From the NCBI GenBank assembly GCA_947364395.1, contig CANASS010000001.1, positions 49,720-113,719 on the forward strand: DNA of 64,000 bases, given 5' to 3'. The position numbers and the translations under genes are program-made. Source of the stretch: an uncultured bacterium (GTDB lineage Bacteria; Bacillota; Clostridia; Oscillospirales; Oscillospiraceae). Positions 26,239 to 34,096 of the stretch are shown here, piece after piece. The number at the start of each line of letters is the position of its first letter. The stretch's first letter is position 1. A model generated the notes under the pieces. That model ran no database searches. It was not told where the DNA came from and worked only from the letters and a program-made list of their open reading frames with translations.

Positions 26239-26793
26239 TCAGACCGCCATCAGCTCCTTTTCCTTGGCGGCGGTGAGGGCGTCGATCTCCTTGCACCGCT
26301 TGTCCGTCAGGTCCTGAAGCTCCTTTTCGCTCTCCTTGCGGTCATCCTCGGTGATCTCCGACTTCTTCTCCAGGGACTTCAAGGTCTCCATGGCGTCCCG
26401 CCGGATGTTGCGGATGGCTACCTTGCCGTTCTCGCCGTACTTGCGCACCTGCTTGGTCAGCTCCACGCGGCGTTCCTCGGTGAGCTGGGGAAAAGCCAGC
26501 CGGATCACCCGCCCGTCGTTCTGGGGATTGATGCCCAGGTCGGAGGTCTGAATGGCCTTCTCAATGGCCTTGAGGATGCTGCCATCCCAGGGCTGGATCT
26601 GAAGGGTGCGGGGGTCAGGGGTGGAGATGCTGGCCACCTGCTGGATGGGGGTGGGAGTGCCGTAATACTCCACCTGGATGCGGTCCAGCACACCCGCGTT
26701 GGCGCGGCCCGCCCGGACGCTGGCAAAGTCGCCCTTCACCGATTCGATGGTTTTGCCCATCTTCACATCGTAGGTTTTGCAGAAATCAGTCAT
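26239..26793 (-). CDS. frr: Ribosome recycling factor
   Basis: Splits post-termination ribosomes with EF-G. 184 residues with the RRF pattern VRAGRANAGVLDRIQVEYYG, PLTP-like segment, and ITEDDRKESEKELQ near the C terminus. ATG at 26793 with AGGAGGAAAGGACC. It overlaps pyrH by 8 bases. Confidence 0.97.
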   Translation of the reverse strand: MTDFCKTYDVKMGKTIESVKGDFASVRAGRANAGVLDRIQVEYYGTPTPIQQVASISTPDPRTLQIQPWDGSILKAIEKAIQTSDLGINPQNDGRVIRLAFPQLTEERRVELTKQVRKYGENGKVAIRNIRRDAMETLKSLEKKSEITEDDRKESEKELQDLTDKRCKEIDALTAAKEKELMAV

Positions 26794-27523
26794 GGTCCTT
26801 TCCTCCTATATCTTTCACAATTGTGCCGATTTTCTCTCCATGCACCACCCGCAGGATATTTTCCGGGTCCTTCAGGGCGAACAGAATAATGGGGATGTTG
26901 TTGTCCATGCACAGGGATGTGGCGGTGGAATCCATCACGCCCAGATGGCGGGCCAACACGTCGTCGTAGGTGATGCTGTCGTACTTCACCGCCGCCGGGT
27001 CCTTCAGCGGGTCGGCGCTGTACACTCCGTCCACATTTTTGGCCAGCAGGATGATATCCGCGTTGATCTCCGCCGCCCGGAGCACCGCCGCCGTGTCGGT
27101 GGAGAAAAAGGGGCTGCCGGTGCCGCAGCCAAAAATGACCACCCTGCCCTTTTCCAAATGGCGGATAGCCTTGGACCGGACATAGGGCTCGGCCATGGCG
27201 CGCATCTCGATGGCGGTCTGCACTCGCACGTCCACCCCCATCCGCTCCAGCACGTCGGCCAGGGCCAGACAGTTGATGGTGGTGGCCAGCATACCCATGT
27301 GGTCGGCCCGGACGCGCTCGTGCATCCCCTTACCGTCCTTCAGGCCCCGCCAGAAGTTGCCGCCGCCTACCACAATGCCCACCTGCACGCCCTCTTCAGC
27401 GCAGCGGGCCACCACGCTGCACACTTTTTCAATCACGTCAAAATCCAGGCCCCTGCCCTTCTCGCCGCCCAGCGCCTCGCCGCTGACCTTCAGCAGCACA
27501 CGCTTGTACTTCAGCTCATCCAT
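26786..27523 (-). CDS. pyrH: UMP kinase
   Basis: Amino-acid-kinase-fold enzyme phosphorylating UMP. 245 residues with KVSGEALGG, GIVVGGGNFWRG and ILLAKNVDGVYSADP. ATG at 27523 gives 9 bases to GGAGAGG; ATG at 27532 is too close. It heads the minus-strand block running to polC, from its own promoter at 27572-27600. Confidence 0.96.
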   Translation of the reverse strand: MDELKYKRVLLKVSGEALGGEKGRGLDFDVIEKVCSVVARCAEEGVQVGIVVGGGNFWRGLKDGKGMHERVRADHMGMLATTINCLALADVLERMGVDVRVQTAIEMRAMAEPYVRSKAIRHLEKGRVVIFGCGTGSPFFSTDTAAVLRAAEINADIILLAKNVDGVYSADPLKDPAAVKYDSITYDDVLARHLGVMDSTATSLCMDNNIPIILFALKDPENILRVVHGEKIGTIVKDIGGKDHD

Positions 27524-27571
27524 GGCTCTCATCCTCTCCAATTCCAGAATTGAATCCTACTCATGGACAGT

Positions 27572-27600
27572 ATTATACTGGAAAACCTTCCTTTTGCCTA
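27572..27600 (-). promoter_or_regulatory. Sigma-A promoter of the pyrH-polC block
   Basis: TAGGCA (27595-27600), 17-base spacer, consensus TATAAT (27572-27577) on the minus strand, 48 bases upstream of pyrH. The 353-base pyrH-rpsB gap otherwise holds the divergent rpsB promoter and its leader; I see nothing else in it. Confidence 0.65.
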
Positions 27601-27735
27601 GGGGCTAAATGAAAATTTTCCGTGTATTTTTCCCAAAGAAAGCCGGACGGAGGCCCACAAAACTTATATATGGTAGAAAAAGCGGAAACAATAGGTATCG
27701 CGCTGACTTTTTCTCAAGAAATTGGAGAAAAATAC

Positions 27736-27764
27736 TTGCGTTCCCCCAGGGGTTGTGGTAAAAT
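27736..27764 (+). promoter_or_regulatory. Sigma-A promoter of rpsB-tsf
   Basis: TTGCGT (27736-27741), 17-base spacer, TAAAAT (27759-27764). This leaves a leader of about 105 nt before rpsB that could carry an S2-responsive structure; none was proven. Confidence 0.6.
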
Positions 27765-27876
27765 ACTCAGGCATTCCGCACGAGAGCCGATTTTCCGCCC
27801 GGTGCTTTTCCTGGAAAAGTGGGTGGAACAAGAGGACGCTTTCGGAGGCTAAACCAAATATTAGGAGGAAAAAACA

Positions 27877-28614
27877 ATGGCAGTCGTATCTATGAAGCAG
27901 CTGCTGGAGGCCGGTGTGCACTTCGGCCACCAGACCCGCCGGTGGAACCCCAAAATGGCCACCTACATCTACACGGAGCGCAACGGCATTTATATCATTG
28001 ACCTGCAGAAGACCGTGAAGAAGCTGGAGGAGGCCTATAACTTTGTCAAGGACATGTCCGGCAGCGGCCAGTCCCTGCTGTTCGTGGGCACCAAGAAGCA
28101 GGCCCAGGACGCCATCCGCGAGGAGGCCACCCGCTGCGGCATGTATTACGTCAACGCCCGCTGGCTGGGCGGCATGATGACCAACTTCAAGACCATGCGC
28201 ACCCGTGTGGACCGTCTGAACCAGCTGAAGAAGTGGCAGGAGGACGGCACCTTCGACAAGCTTCCCAAGAAGGAAGTCATGAAGCTGATGGGCGAGATCT
28301 TCAAGCTGGAGAAGTACCTTGGCGGCGTGGTGGAGATGAAGAAGCTCCCCGGCGCACTGTTCGTGGTAGACCCCCGCAAGGAGCGCAACGCCATCAACGA
28401 GGCCCGCAAGCTGAATATCCCCATCGTGGCCATCGTGGATACCAACTGTGACCCCGATGAGATTGATTACGTCATCCCCGGCAACGACGACGCCATCCGC
28501 GCCATCAAGCTGATCTCCTCCGTCATGGCCAACGCCGTGCAGGAGGGCCGTCAGGGCGTGGACGCCGCCCCCGTCCCCGAGAAGGCTGAGGAGTCCGCTC
28601 CCGCTGCGGAGTAA
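27877..28614 (+). CDS. rpsB: 30S ribosomal protein S2
   Basis: 245 residues. S2 hallmarks: LLEAGVHFGHQTRRWNPKM, IYIIDLQKT, VGTKKQAQ, WLGGMMTNF and the C-terminal VDTNCDPDEIDYVIPGNDDAIR. AGGAGG lies 8-9 bases before the ATG. Plus strand, opposite to pyrH, which in most Bacillota follows tsf on the same strand. Confidence 0.98.
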   Translation: MAVVSMKQLLEAGVHFGHQTRRWNPKMATYIYTERNGIYIIDLQKTVKKLEEAYNFVKDMSGSGQSLLFVGTKKQAQDAIREEATRCGMYYVNARWLGGMMTNFKTMRTRVDRLNQLKKWQEDGTFDKLPKKEVMKLMGEIFKLEKYLGGVVEMKKLPGALFVVDPRKERNAINEARKLNIPIVAIVDTNCDPDEIDYVIPGNDDAIRAIKLISSVMANAVQEGRQGVDAAPVPEKAEESAPAAE

Positions 28615-28653
28615 GCCTCTCCCCCGGCCTCGGCTGAAATATCTCAGCACCCC

Positions 28654-28679
28654 AGCGCCCGCCCCGGCGGGCGGGCGCT
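28654..28679 (+). terminator. Hairpin between rpsB and tsf
   Basis: Eleven-bp GC stem (28654-28664 with 28669-28679), tetraloop, weak T tail (TTCATTTG). Probably an attenuating terminator setting tsf levels. Confidence 0.55.
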
Positions 28680-28714
28680 TTCATTTGACAAATACTTTTT
28701 GGAGGTAACCATAT

Positions 28715-29626
28715 ATGGCAATCACAGCTCAGGATGTAAAGGCCCTGCGGGAAATGACCGGCGTGGGCATGATGGACTGCAAGAAGGCTCTGGCCGCCTC
28801 TGACGGCGATATGGACAAGGCCGTCGAGTGGCTGCGTGAGAAGGGCTTGGCCGCTTCCGCCAAGAAGGCGGGCCGCATTGCCGCCGAGGGCATGGCTTAC
28901 GCCGGCGTGATCGGCAACGTGGGCGTGGTGGTGGAAGTCAACGCCGAAACCGACTTCGTGGGCAAGAACGAGAAGTTCGTGGATTTTGTGAAGGGCGTGG
29001 CCGCCACCGTGGCTGCCTGCGCTCCCGCCGACCTGGACGCGCTGATGGAGTGCAAGTATAACGGCACCGACCTCACCGTCACCCAGCAGCAGCAGGAAAT
29101 GGTGCTGGTTATCGGCGAGAACATCAAGGTCCGCCGTTTTGCCCGCTTTGCCGACGGCGTGTCCGTCCCCTATATCCACGCCGGCGGCAAGATCGGTGTG
29201 CTGGTCAACCTGGAAGTTACCGGCGGCATTGATGTCATTGAGATCGGCAAGGATATGGCCATGCAGATCGCCGCTCTGAACCCCCGTTTCCTGGACAAGA
29301 GCCAGGTCACCCAGGAGGTGCTGGACGAGGAGAAGAAGATCCTCCTGGCCCAGATGGACAACGACCCCAAGATGGCCTCCAAGCCCGACCAGGTCAAGGA
29401 AAAGATCGTGGTTGGCAAGCTCAACAAGTTCTACGCCGAAAACTGCCTGCTCCAGCAGACCTTTGTCAAGGACAACGAGGTCACCGTGGAGCAGTATATG
29501 AACGCCGCCGCCAAGAAGCTGGGCGGCACCGTCGCGCTGAAGGACGCTGTGCGTTTCGAGAAGGGCGAGGGTATTGAGAAGAAGCAGGAGAACTTCGCCG
29601 AGGAGATCGCCAAGCTGGCACAGTAA
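28715..29626 (+). CDS. tsf: Elongation factor Ts
   Basis: Nucleotide exchange factor for EF-Tu. 303 residues with the N-terminal UBA-like MTGVGMMDCKKAL, the core GVVVEVNAETDFVGKNE, and the coiled-coil and C-terminal segments of the family. GGAGGTAACC ribosome binding site. It is followed by a strong terminator. Confidence 0.98.
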   Translation: MAITAQDVKALREMTGVGMMDCKKALAASDGDMDKAVEWLREKGLAASAKKAGRIAAEGMAYAGVIGNVGVVVEVNAETDFVGKNEKFVDFVKGVAATVAACAPADLDALMECKYNGTDLTVTQQQQEMVLVIGENIKVRRFARFADGVSVPYIHAGGKIGVLVNLEVTGGIDVIEIGKDMAMQIAALNPRFLDKSQVTQEVLDEEKKILLAQMDNDPKMASKPDQVKEKIVVGKLNKFYAENCLLQQTFVKDNEVTVEQYMNAAAKKLGGTVALKDAVRFEKGEGIEKKQENFAEEIAKLAQ

Positions 29627-29646
29627 GAGCGCGAAATAACGAACCC

Positions 29647-29682
29647 AAAGGGGCCTGTGGAACTGATCCACAGGCCCTTTTT
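29647..29682 (+). terminator. Terminator of rpsB-tsf
   Basis: Stem of about 13 bp with one bulged G, 7-base loop, then TTTTT on the plus strand, 20 bases after tsf and facing the end of tgt. Confidence 0.85.
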
Positions 29683-29756
29683 GCGTTCCAAAACAGATTG
29701 ATTCAAAGGTTCCTCTGCGCTGTTAAAAATTCCAAAAGCCTGCGACACAGGGCGCC

Positions 29757-30890
29757 TCAATCTGCCCGCCCTGCCAGCCTTTCCGAATACTCCGCCCGGA
29801 AGGCCGCAAACTGTCCCTGGTCCAAGGCCTCTCGGACCCGCCGGACCAAATCGTTGTAAAAATAGAGGTTGTGCATCACGGCCAAGCGCATAGCCAGCAT
29901 CTCCCCCGCCACAAACAGATGGCGCAGATAGGCCCGGGAGAAATTCCGGCACACCGGGCAGCCGCAATGGGGGTCGATGGGCCGTTCATCCAGCTTGAAC
30001 CGCTCATTTTTGAGATTCAGCGCCCCCTCCCAGGTAAACAGCTTTCCGTGCCGAGCGTTGCGCGCGGGCATGACACAGTCGAAAAAGTCCACTCCCCTGG
30101 CCACCGCTTCAATGATGTTGGACGGCGTACCTACCCCCATCAGATACCGGGGCTTGTCCACCGGCATATGGGGCTCCACCGCCTCAATGATGGCGTACAT
30201 CACCTCGGTGGGCTCCCCCACCGCCAGTCCGCCGATGGCATAGCCGCCGCAGTCGATTTTGGCGGTCTCCTTCATATGCCACACCCGCAGATCCTCATAG
30301 GTGGCCCCCTGGTTGATGCCGAACAGCACTTGGCCCGGATTGACACAGTCCGGCAAGGTATTCAACCTATCATGTTCCGCCTTACAGCGCTCCAGCCAGC
30401 GCAGAGTCCGCTCACAGGAGGCTTTCGCGTATCCATAGGGAGCTGGGTTTTCCACGCACTCGTCAAAGGCCATGGCCACGTCGCTGCCCAGATTGGACTG
30501 GATGGCCATGGACTCCTCCGGACCCATGAAGATCCGCCTGCCGTCAATATGGGAGGAGAAGGTGACCCCCTCCTCGGTGATCTTCCGCAGCCCCGCCAAA
30601 GAGAACACCTGGAACCCGCCGGAGTCGGTGAGCATAGGCCCGTCCCACCGCATAAATTTGTGCAGTCCCCCCATCTGACGCACCACACCGTCCCCAGGAC
30701 GCAGGTGGAGGTGGTAGGTGTTGGACAGCTCGATCTGGCAGCCAATGTCCTTCAAATCCAGGGCAGACACGGCCCCCTTGATGGCCCCCTGGGTGCCCAC
30801 ATTCATGAATACCGGGGTCTGTACCACGCCGTGGGGGCAGGTAAACTCTCCACGGCGGGCTCTACCCTCGGTCTTAATCACTCGAAACAT
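29757..30890 (-). CDS. tgt: tRNA-guanine transglycosylase
   Basis: Exchanges the wobble guanine of His, Asn, Asp and Tyr tRNAs for a queuosine precursor. 377 residues, TIM barrel with ARRGEFTCPHG, DSGGFQVFSL (catalytic Asp), the second Asp in FFDCVMPARNARHG, and zinc ligands CGCPVC plus H in AYLRHL. ATG at 30890 with GGAG. No other queuosine gene is in the window. Confidence 0.96.
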   Translation of the reverse strand: MFRVIKTEGRARRGEFTCPHGVVQTPVFMNVGTQGAIKGAVSALDLKDIGCQIELSNTYHLHLRPGDGVVRQMGGLHKFMRWDGPMLTDSGGFQVFSLAGLRKITEEGVTFSSHIDGRRIFMGPEESMAIQSNLGSDVAMAFDECVENPAPYGYAKASCERTLRWLERCKAEHDRLNTLPDCVNPGQVLFGINQGATYEDLRVWHMKETAKIDCGGYAIGGLAVGEPTEVMYAIIEAVEPHMPVDKPRYLMGVGTPSNIIEAVARGVDFFDCVMPARNARHGKLFTWEGALNLKNERFKLDERPIDPHCGCPVCRNFSRAYLRHLFVAGEMLAMRLAVMHNLYFYNDLVRRVREALDQGQFAAFRAEYSERLAGRAD

Positions 30891-30900
30891 CTTTTTCTCC

Positions 30901-31155
30901 TCACAGTCTCTGATACCAAGCTTTTAATACCGACTTGCGTTCTGAGGACATCAGACTCCTCTTGACGCCCTCCTCCGCCCCTGCCAATGCTTCCAACTGG
31001 TGGAGGCAGGCGGCAGGTTCCACTTGGGCCTGGATGCGCAGAAACGCCTCCTCCGCCCCCAGGGCCTGGAACTGTTCCTGGGTGGTGACACCGATTCTTT
31101 CCAAATTGCCCGCCAGCTTCGGGCCGATGTTAGGCAGGTCGGTCAAACGCTCCAT
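30901..31155 (-). CDS. TfoX C-terminal-domain-like helix-hairpin-helix protein
   Basis: 84 residues, starting MERLTDLPNIGPKLAGNLERIGV, a helix-hairpin-helix-like segment followed by the rest of a TfoX-C-type domain (ALGAEEAFLRIQA, HQLEALAGAEEGV). In TfoX/Sxy this domain follows an N-terminal domain that is absent here. Function unknown, possibly DNA binding. GGGAGGGCGGC precedes ATG at 31155. It ends 10 bases before tgt, so the two are probably co-transcribed. Confidence 0.7.
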   Translation of the reverse strand: MERLTDLPNIGPKLAGNLERIGVTTQEQFQALGAEEAFLRIQAQVEPAACLHQLEALAGAEEGVKRSLMSSERKSVLKAWYQRL

Positions 31156-31186
31156 GCCGCCCTCCCCTTCCACATTTGATTTTTCT

Positions 31187-31215
31187 ATTATGACACAACC
31201 GGGGTCGCAAGTCAA
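31187..31215 (-). promoter_or_regulatory. Sigma-A promoter of the TfoX-C/tgt unit
   Basis: TTGACT (31210-31215), 17-base spacer, CATAAT (31187-31192) on the minus strand. Confidence 0.6.
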
Positions 31216-31306
31216 TGTATACACCGCTTTGTCATTTTAAGAAACGCTCTGCTGGGTTACAGCTTCAGAATTTTTCATAAAAGTCAGCAGCTTCTACAGA
31301 AGCAGG

Positions 31307-31335
31307 TTGATGTGTCAGGAAACCTATGATATAAT
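31307..31335 (+). promoter_or_regulatory. Sigma-A promoter of the DUF3788 gene
   Basis: TTGATG (31307-31312), 17-base spacer, consensus TATAAT (31330-31335), 38 bases before the ATG. Confidence 0.65.
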
Positions 31336-31373
31336 TTGAATCCACAAATATTTATCCATATTAGGAGGCCGTC

Positions 31374-31787
31374 ATGCTTGATATAATACCTACTCCAGAA
31401 GAAATGACAGTTTTAGTCGGAGCATCACTATATGATATTTGGAGTAAATTAAACATTTTAATTGACGAAAGATATGACGTGAACGGCGCATGGAATAAGG
31501 GCGGAAAAGCATGGAAATACGAATATAAATACCATCGGGGCGGCAAAACATTATGCGCGTTATACGCAAGGGAAAACTGTGTGGGGTTTATGATTATCTT
31601 AGGAAAAGACGAACGATCAAAATTTGAAGCAGATAGAGATAATTATTCAAAAGAAGTCCAAAAGATTTTTGACGAAACGAAAACATACCATGATGGGAAA
31701 TGGCTGATGTTTGAGCCAACAGACACTACTTTATTTGACGATTTTGTCAAATTGCTGAGAATTAAAAGAAGGCCAAACAGGAAGTAA
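31374..31787 (+). CDS. DUF3788 family protein
   Basis: 137 residues resembling DUF3788: LYDIWSKLNILIDERYDVNGAW, KTLCALYARENCVGFMIILGK and the terminal HDGKWLMFEP. Function of the family is unknown; these are small soluble proteins often found singly in Clostridia. It is noticeably AT-rich and on the opposite strand to its neighbours, with its own promoter and terminator, fitting a laterally gained singleton. TAGGAGG ribosome binding site. Confidence 0.75.
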   Translation: MLDIIPTPEEMTVLVGASLYDIWSKLNILIDERYDVNGAWNKGGKAWKYEYKYHRGGKTLCALYARENCVGFMIILGKDERSKFEADRDNYSKEVQKIFDETKTYHDGKWLMFEPTDTTLFDDFVKLLRIKRRPNRK

Positions 31788-31931
31788 CTTATTACTGTAC
31801 CACCAGCAAATAGGATTGCTTCTTCACCATAAAAGCAATTATTAAATTTCAATTCAATGGGCAGCCGTCCTCAAAGGCAGCTGCTCGTTTTAAATGTGTT
31901 AACAACTCATAACGTCAGCGATAAACTGAAC

Positions 31932-31984
31932 ATGGGAACCGCCTCCGTGGAAAAGCGGAGGCGGTTCCCATACTCTTTTTATTT
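31932..31984 (+). terminator. Strong terminator after the DUF3788 gene
   Basis: Sixteen-bp perfect stem (31932-31947 with 31956-31971), 8-base loop, then a tail containing TTTTTATTT. A weaker hairpin lies just upstream near 31860-31893. The tail runs into the stop codon of the convergent DUF5692 gene. Confidence 0.85.
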
Positions 31985-32908
31985 CAGGCCATTGGCGGAC
32001 AGGTTCTTTTGATAACCCGCCAGATCAGTGTACAGCTCCTGTTTCAGCGGATTGCGTTTGGTTTTCACAATCACAGTCACCTCATACACAAACACCCCCG
32101 CGTTAAAAGCCAGGGCCAAAGCGCTGAGCGTCATCCAGGCCGCAGGGTTATAGGTGGCCGTGATGCCGAAGGCGGGCAGGGCCTGATAGTCCACCGCCAG
32201 GGAGAACATGCCGAACAGCGCCAGGGTCTGAGCCCGGTGCTGGAGCCACACGCCCCGCTTCAAGAGGAATTCCGCCAGGGTACAGCTGATCAGCAAGGCC
32301 ACCCCCGCGTACATGGCCCGGGTGGCGATGCAATTATAGCAGTAAGCCACATTCCACAGGTCATAGGCGATGATCCAGAACCACAGCTGGTCGGGCCACA
32401 CCATGTCCTTGGAGCCGGTGTTGGCCACTTGAATCCCCATCCAGCCCGTCATGGTCAACAGCAGGAATACCCCGGCCAGGGCGTTCATCAGGTTCCAGGG
32501 CCCGCCCAGCAGAGTCAGGCCCGCCGCGTCGGTGGTCAGGGTTTTGAAGGTGACAAACACCTCATAGTCCCGGTAGATGGCCTCGACGATGTTGATCCCC
32601 AAGATGGCCACGGGGAAATACCAGGCAAATTTCCGCTCACCCAGCTTGGTGTAGCGGATCAGCATGAAGCCCACCACCCCGATCAGGGCGGAATAGGTTT
32701 TGATCACGCCAAACCAAGTCTTGCTGGAGGGGCTTCCCACCACACCGGCGGCAATGAGCCCCACCAGGACCACCGGGACCGCGCAGTACATAATAACGGC
32801 CAGTATCTTGCTTCGCCGGGTCAGCTCATTGAGCGCCACCAGCGCCGCCACCAGCAGAATCAGGCCCCCCAGTGCAATGGGGGTATAGCCTTCAAAGAAA
32901 AATCCCAT
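31979..32908 (-). CDS. DUF5692 family polytopic membrane protein
   Basis: 309 residues with about eight hydrophobic helices and a basic C-terminal tail. Sequence resembles DUF5692 (function unknown): GINIVEAIYRD, LLGGPWNLMNALAG, WPDQLWFWIIAYDLWNVAY and KRGVWLQHRAQTL. It is last in the TetR-headed redox cluster, 21 bases after the reductase gene. It shares NI-x-EA and YxLWN motifs with the membrane protein at 35637-36497. A transport, substrate-binding or membrane-docking role is inference from context. Confidence 0.8.
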   Translation of the reverse strand: MGFFFEGYTPIALGGLILLVAALVALNELTRRSKILAVIMYCAVPVVLVGLIAAGVVGSPSSKTWFGVIKTYSALIGVVGFMLIRYTKLGERKFAWYFPVAILGINIVEAIYRDYEVFVTFKTLTTDAAGLTLLGGPWNLMNALAGVFLLLTMTGWMGIQVANTGSKDMVWPDQLWFWIIAYDLWNVAYCYNCIATRAMYAGVALLISCTLAEFLLKRGVWLQHRAQTLALFGMFSLAVDYQALPAFGITATYNPAAWMTLSALALAFNAGVFVYEVTVIVKTKRNPLKQELYTDLAGYQKNLSANGLK

Positions 32909-32929
32909 CCTTCTCTCCTTCCCGCTGTA

Positions 32930-34093
32930 TCACAGCATAATCTCGATGTCTCCCATTGGATATGCCTTGCAGGAGTGGATATAACCGTATTTTTCGTCCG
33001 CGAAACGGCGCAACATCCCCTTGGCCAGGAACACCTCGCCCGACACCAGCTTTACCCGGCACAGGCTGCACTCCCCGCTGCGGCAGCACACGTTGACCCA
33101 GACTCCCGCCCGCTCCAGCGCGGTCAAAAGGGACTCCCCGGACCTGGCGGAAACTTTTTGGTCCCCCACAGTGACAGTAAACTCCTCATCCCCCGTCAGC
33201 TCCTGGGGCCAGCCCGGCTCGTTCTGGATGTCCCGGCGGGCTCCGAACATCTCACGGCGGATTTTCTTTTCCGGCACGCCCATGGCCTCCAGGGCGGACT
33301 TGCAGAAATCATTCATGACCTGTGGGCCGCAGATATAGCTGGTGCGCTCCGAAAAATCAGGGACCAGCCGGCGGATCAGGGCCTCGTCCAAGAATCCCCG
33401 CTCCCCGTCCCAGCCCTCCACCGGGTCGGACACCACCAGATGATAGCGGAAATTGGGGAAGTCTGCGGCGTAAGCCGTCAGTTCCTCGTGGTACAGGGCA
33501 CCATCCGGGGCACGGCAGCCGTACAGCAACACCACGTCCCGGTCCAGTCCCGCCTCCAATATCTCCCGGGTCATGCTCAGCATAGGGGTGATGCCGCTTC
33601 CTCCCGCCAGAAACAGGGACTTTTTACTGTGGAACACCGGCTGATAGCGGAACACGCCCGCCGGGCCGTTGGCCGCAAAGCGGTCCCCCGCCTTCACTTG
33701 ATCCAACAGGTAGTCGGACACAAAGCCTTCCTTGGTCTTGGCCACTGTAATTTCATAATAGGCCCGCTGCCGGGGGGAAGAGGAGATGCTATAGGGCCGG
33801 CTGGTGCGTACGCCGCCGATCTGTGTGAACAGATTGATGTACTGTCCGGCCTCAAAGGGGGGCAGGTAGCCGTCCTCTGACACAAGGCGGAAGATTTTGG
33901 CCTGCTTGCCGGTGTCCATCACCGACTGCACCACCAGCTTCAATTCCCTGCGGTGGATCGCCTCAGCGGGCCGGGTCACGCTGCCTGTGGGGATCTTATC
34001 CCCAGATACATTGCGCAGCACGCGGATGTTCTCCATGATCTCCTGCCCGTGCTCCAGGGTGCCCAGCAGGGTCTCCCGAATATTCTTGGCCAT
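32930..34093 (-). CDS. FAD/NAD(P) reductase with C-terminal [2Fe-2S] ferredoxin domain
   Basis: 387 residues. Domains in order: unassigned N-terminal helix (1-50), FAD domain with RPYSISSSP, NAD(P) domain with FLAGGSGITPMLSM and CGPQVM, and a C-terminal plant-type ferredoxin domain with CCRSGECSLC and a later Cys (IHSCKAYP). Same plan as oxygenase and hydroxylase reductases. It probably passes electrons from NAD(P)H to the flavoprotein encoded 3 bases upstream. AAGGAGG precedes ATG at 34093. Confidence 0.85.
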   Translation of the reverse strand: MAKNIRETLLGTLEHGQEIMENIRVLRNVSGDKIPTGSVTRPAEAIHRRELKLVVQSVMDTGKQAKIFRLVSEDGYLPPFEAGQYINLFTQIGGVRTSRPYSISSSPRQRAYYEITVAKTKEGFVSDYLLDQVKAGDRFAANGPAGVFRYQPVFHSKKSLFLAGGSGITPMLSMTREILEAGLDRDVVLLYGCRAPDGALYHEELTAYAADFPNFRYHLVVSDPVEGWDGERGFLDEALIRRLVPDFSERTSYICGPQVMNDFCKSALEAMGVPEKKIRREMFGARRDIQNEPGWPQELTGDEEFTVTVGDQKVSARSGESLLTALERAGVWVNVCCRSGECSLCRVKLVSGEVFLAKGMLRRFADEKYGYIHSCKAYPMGDIEIML

Positions 34094-34096
34094 TGC

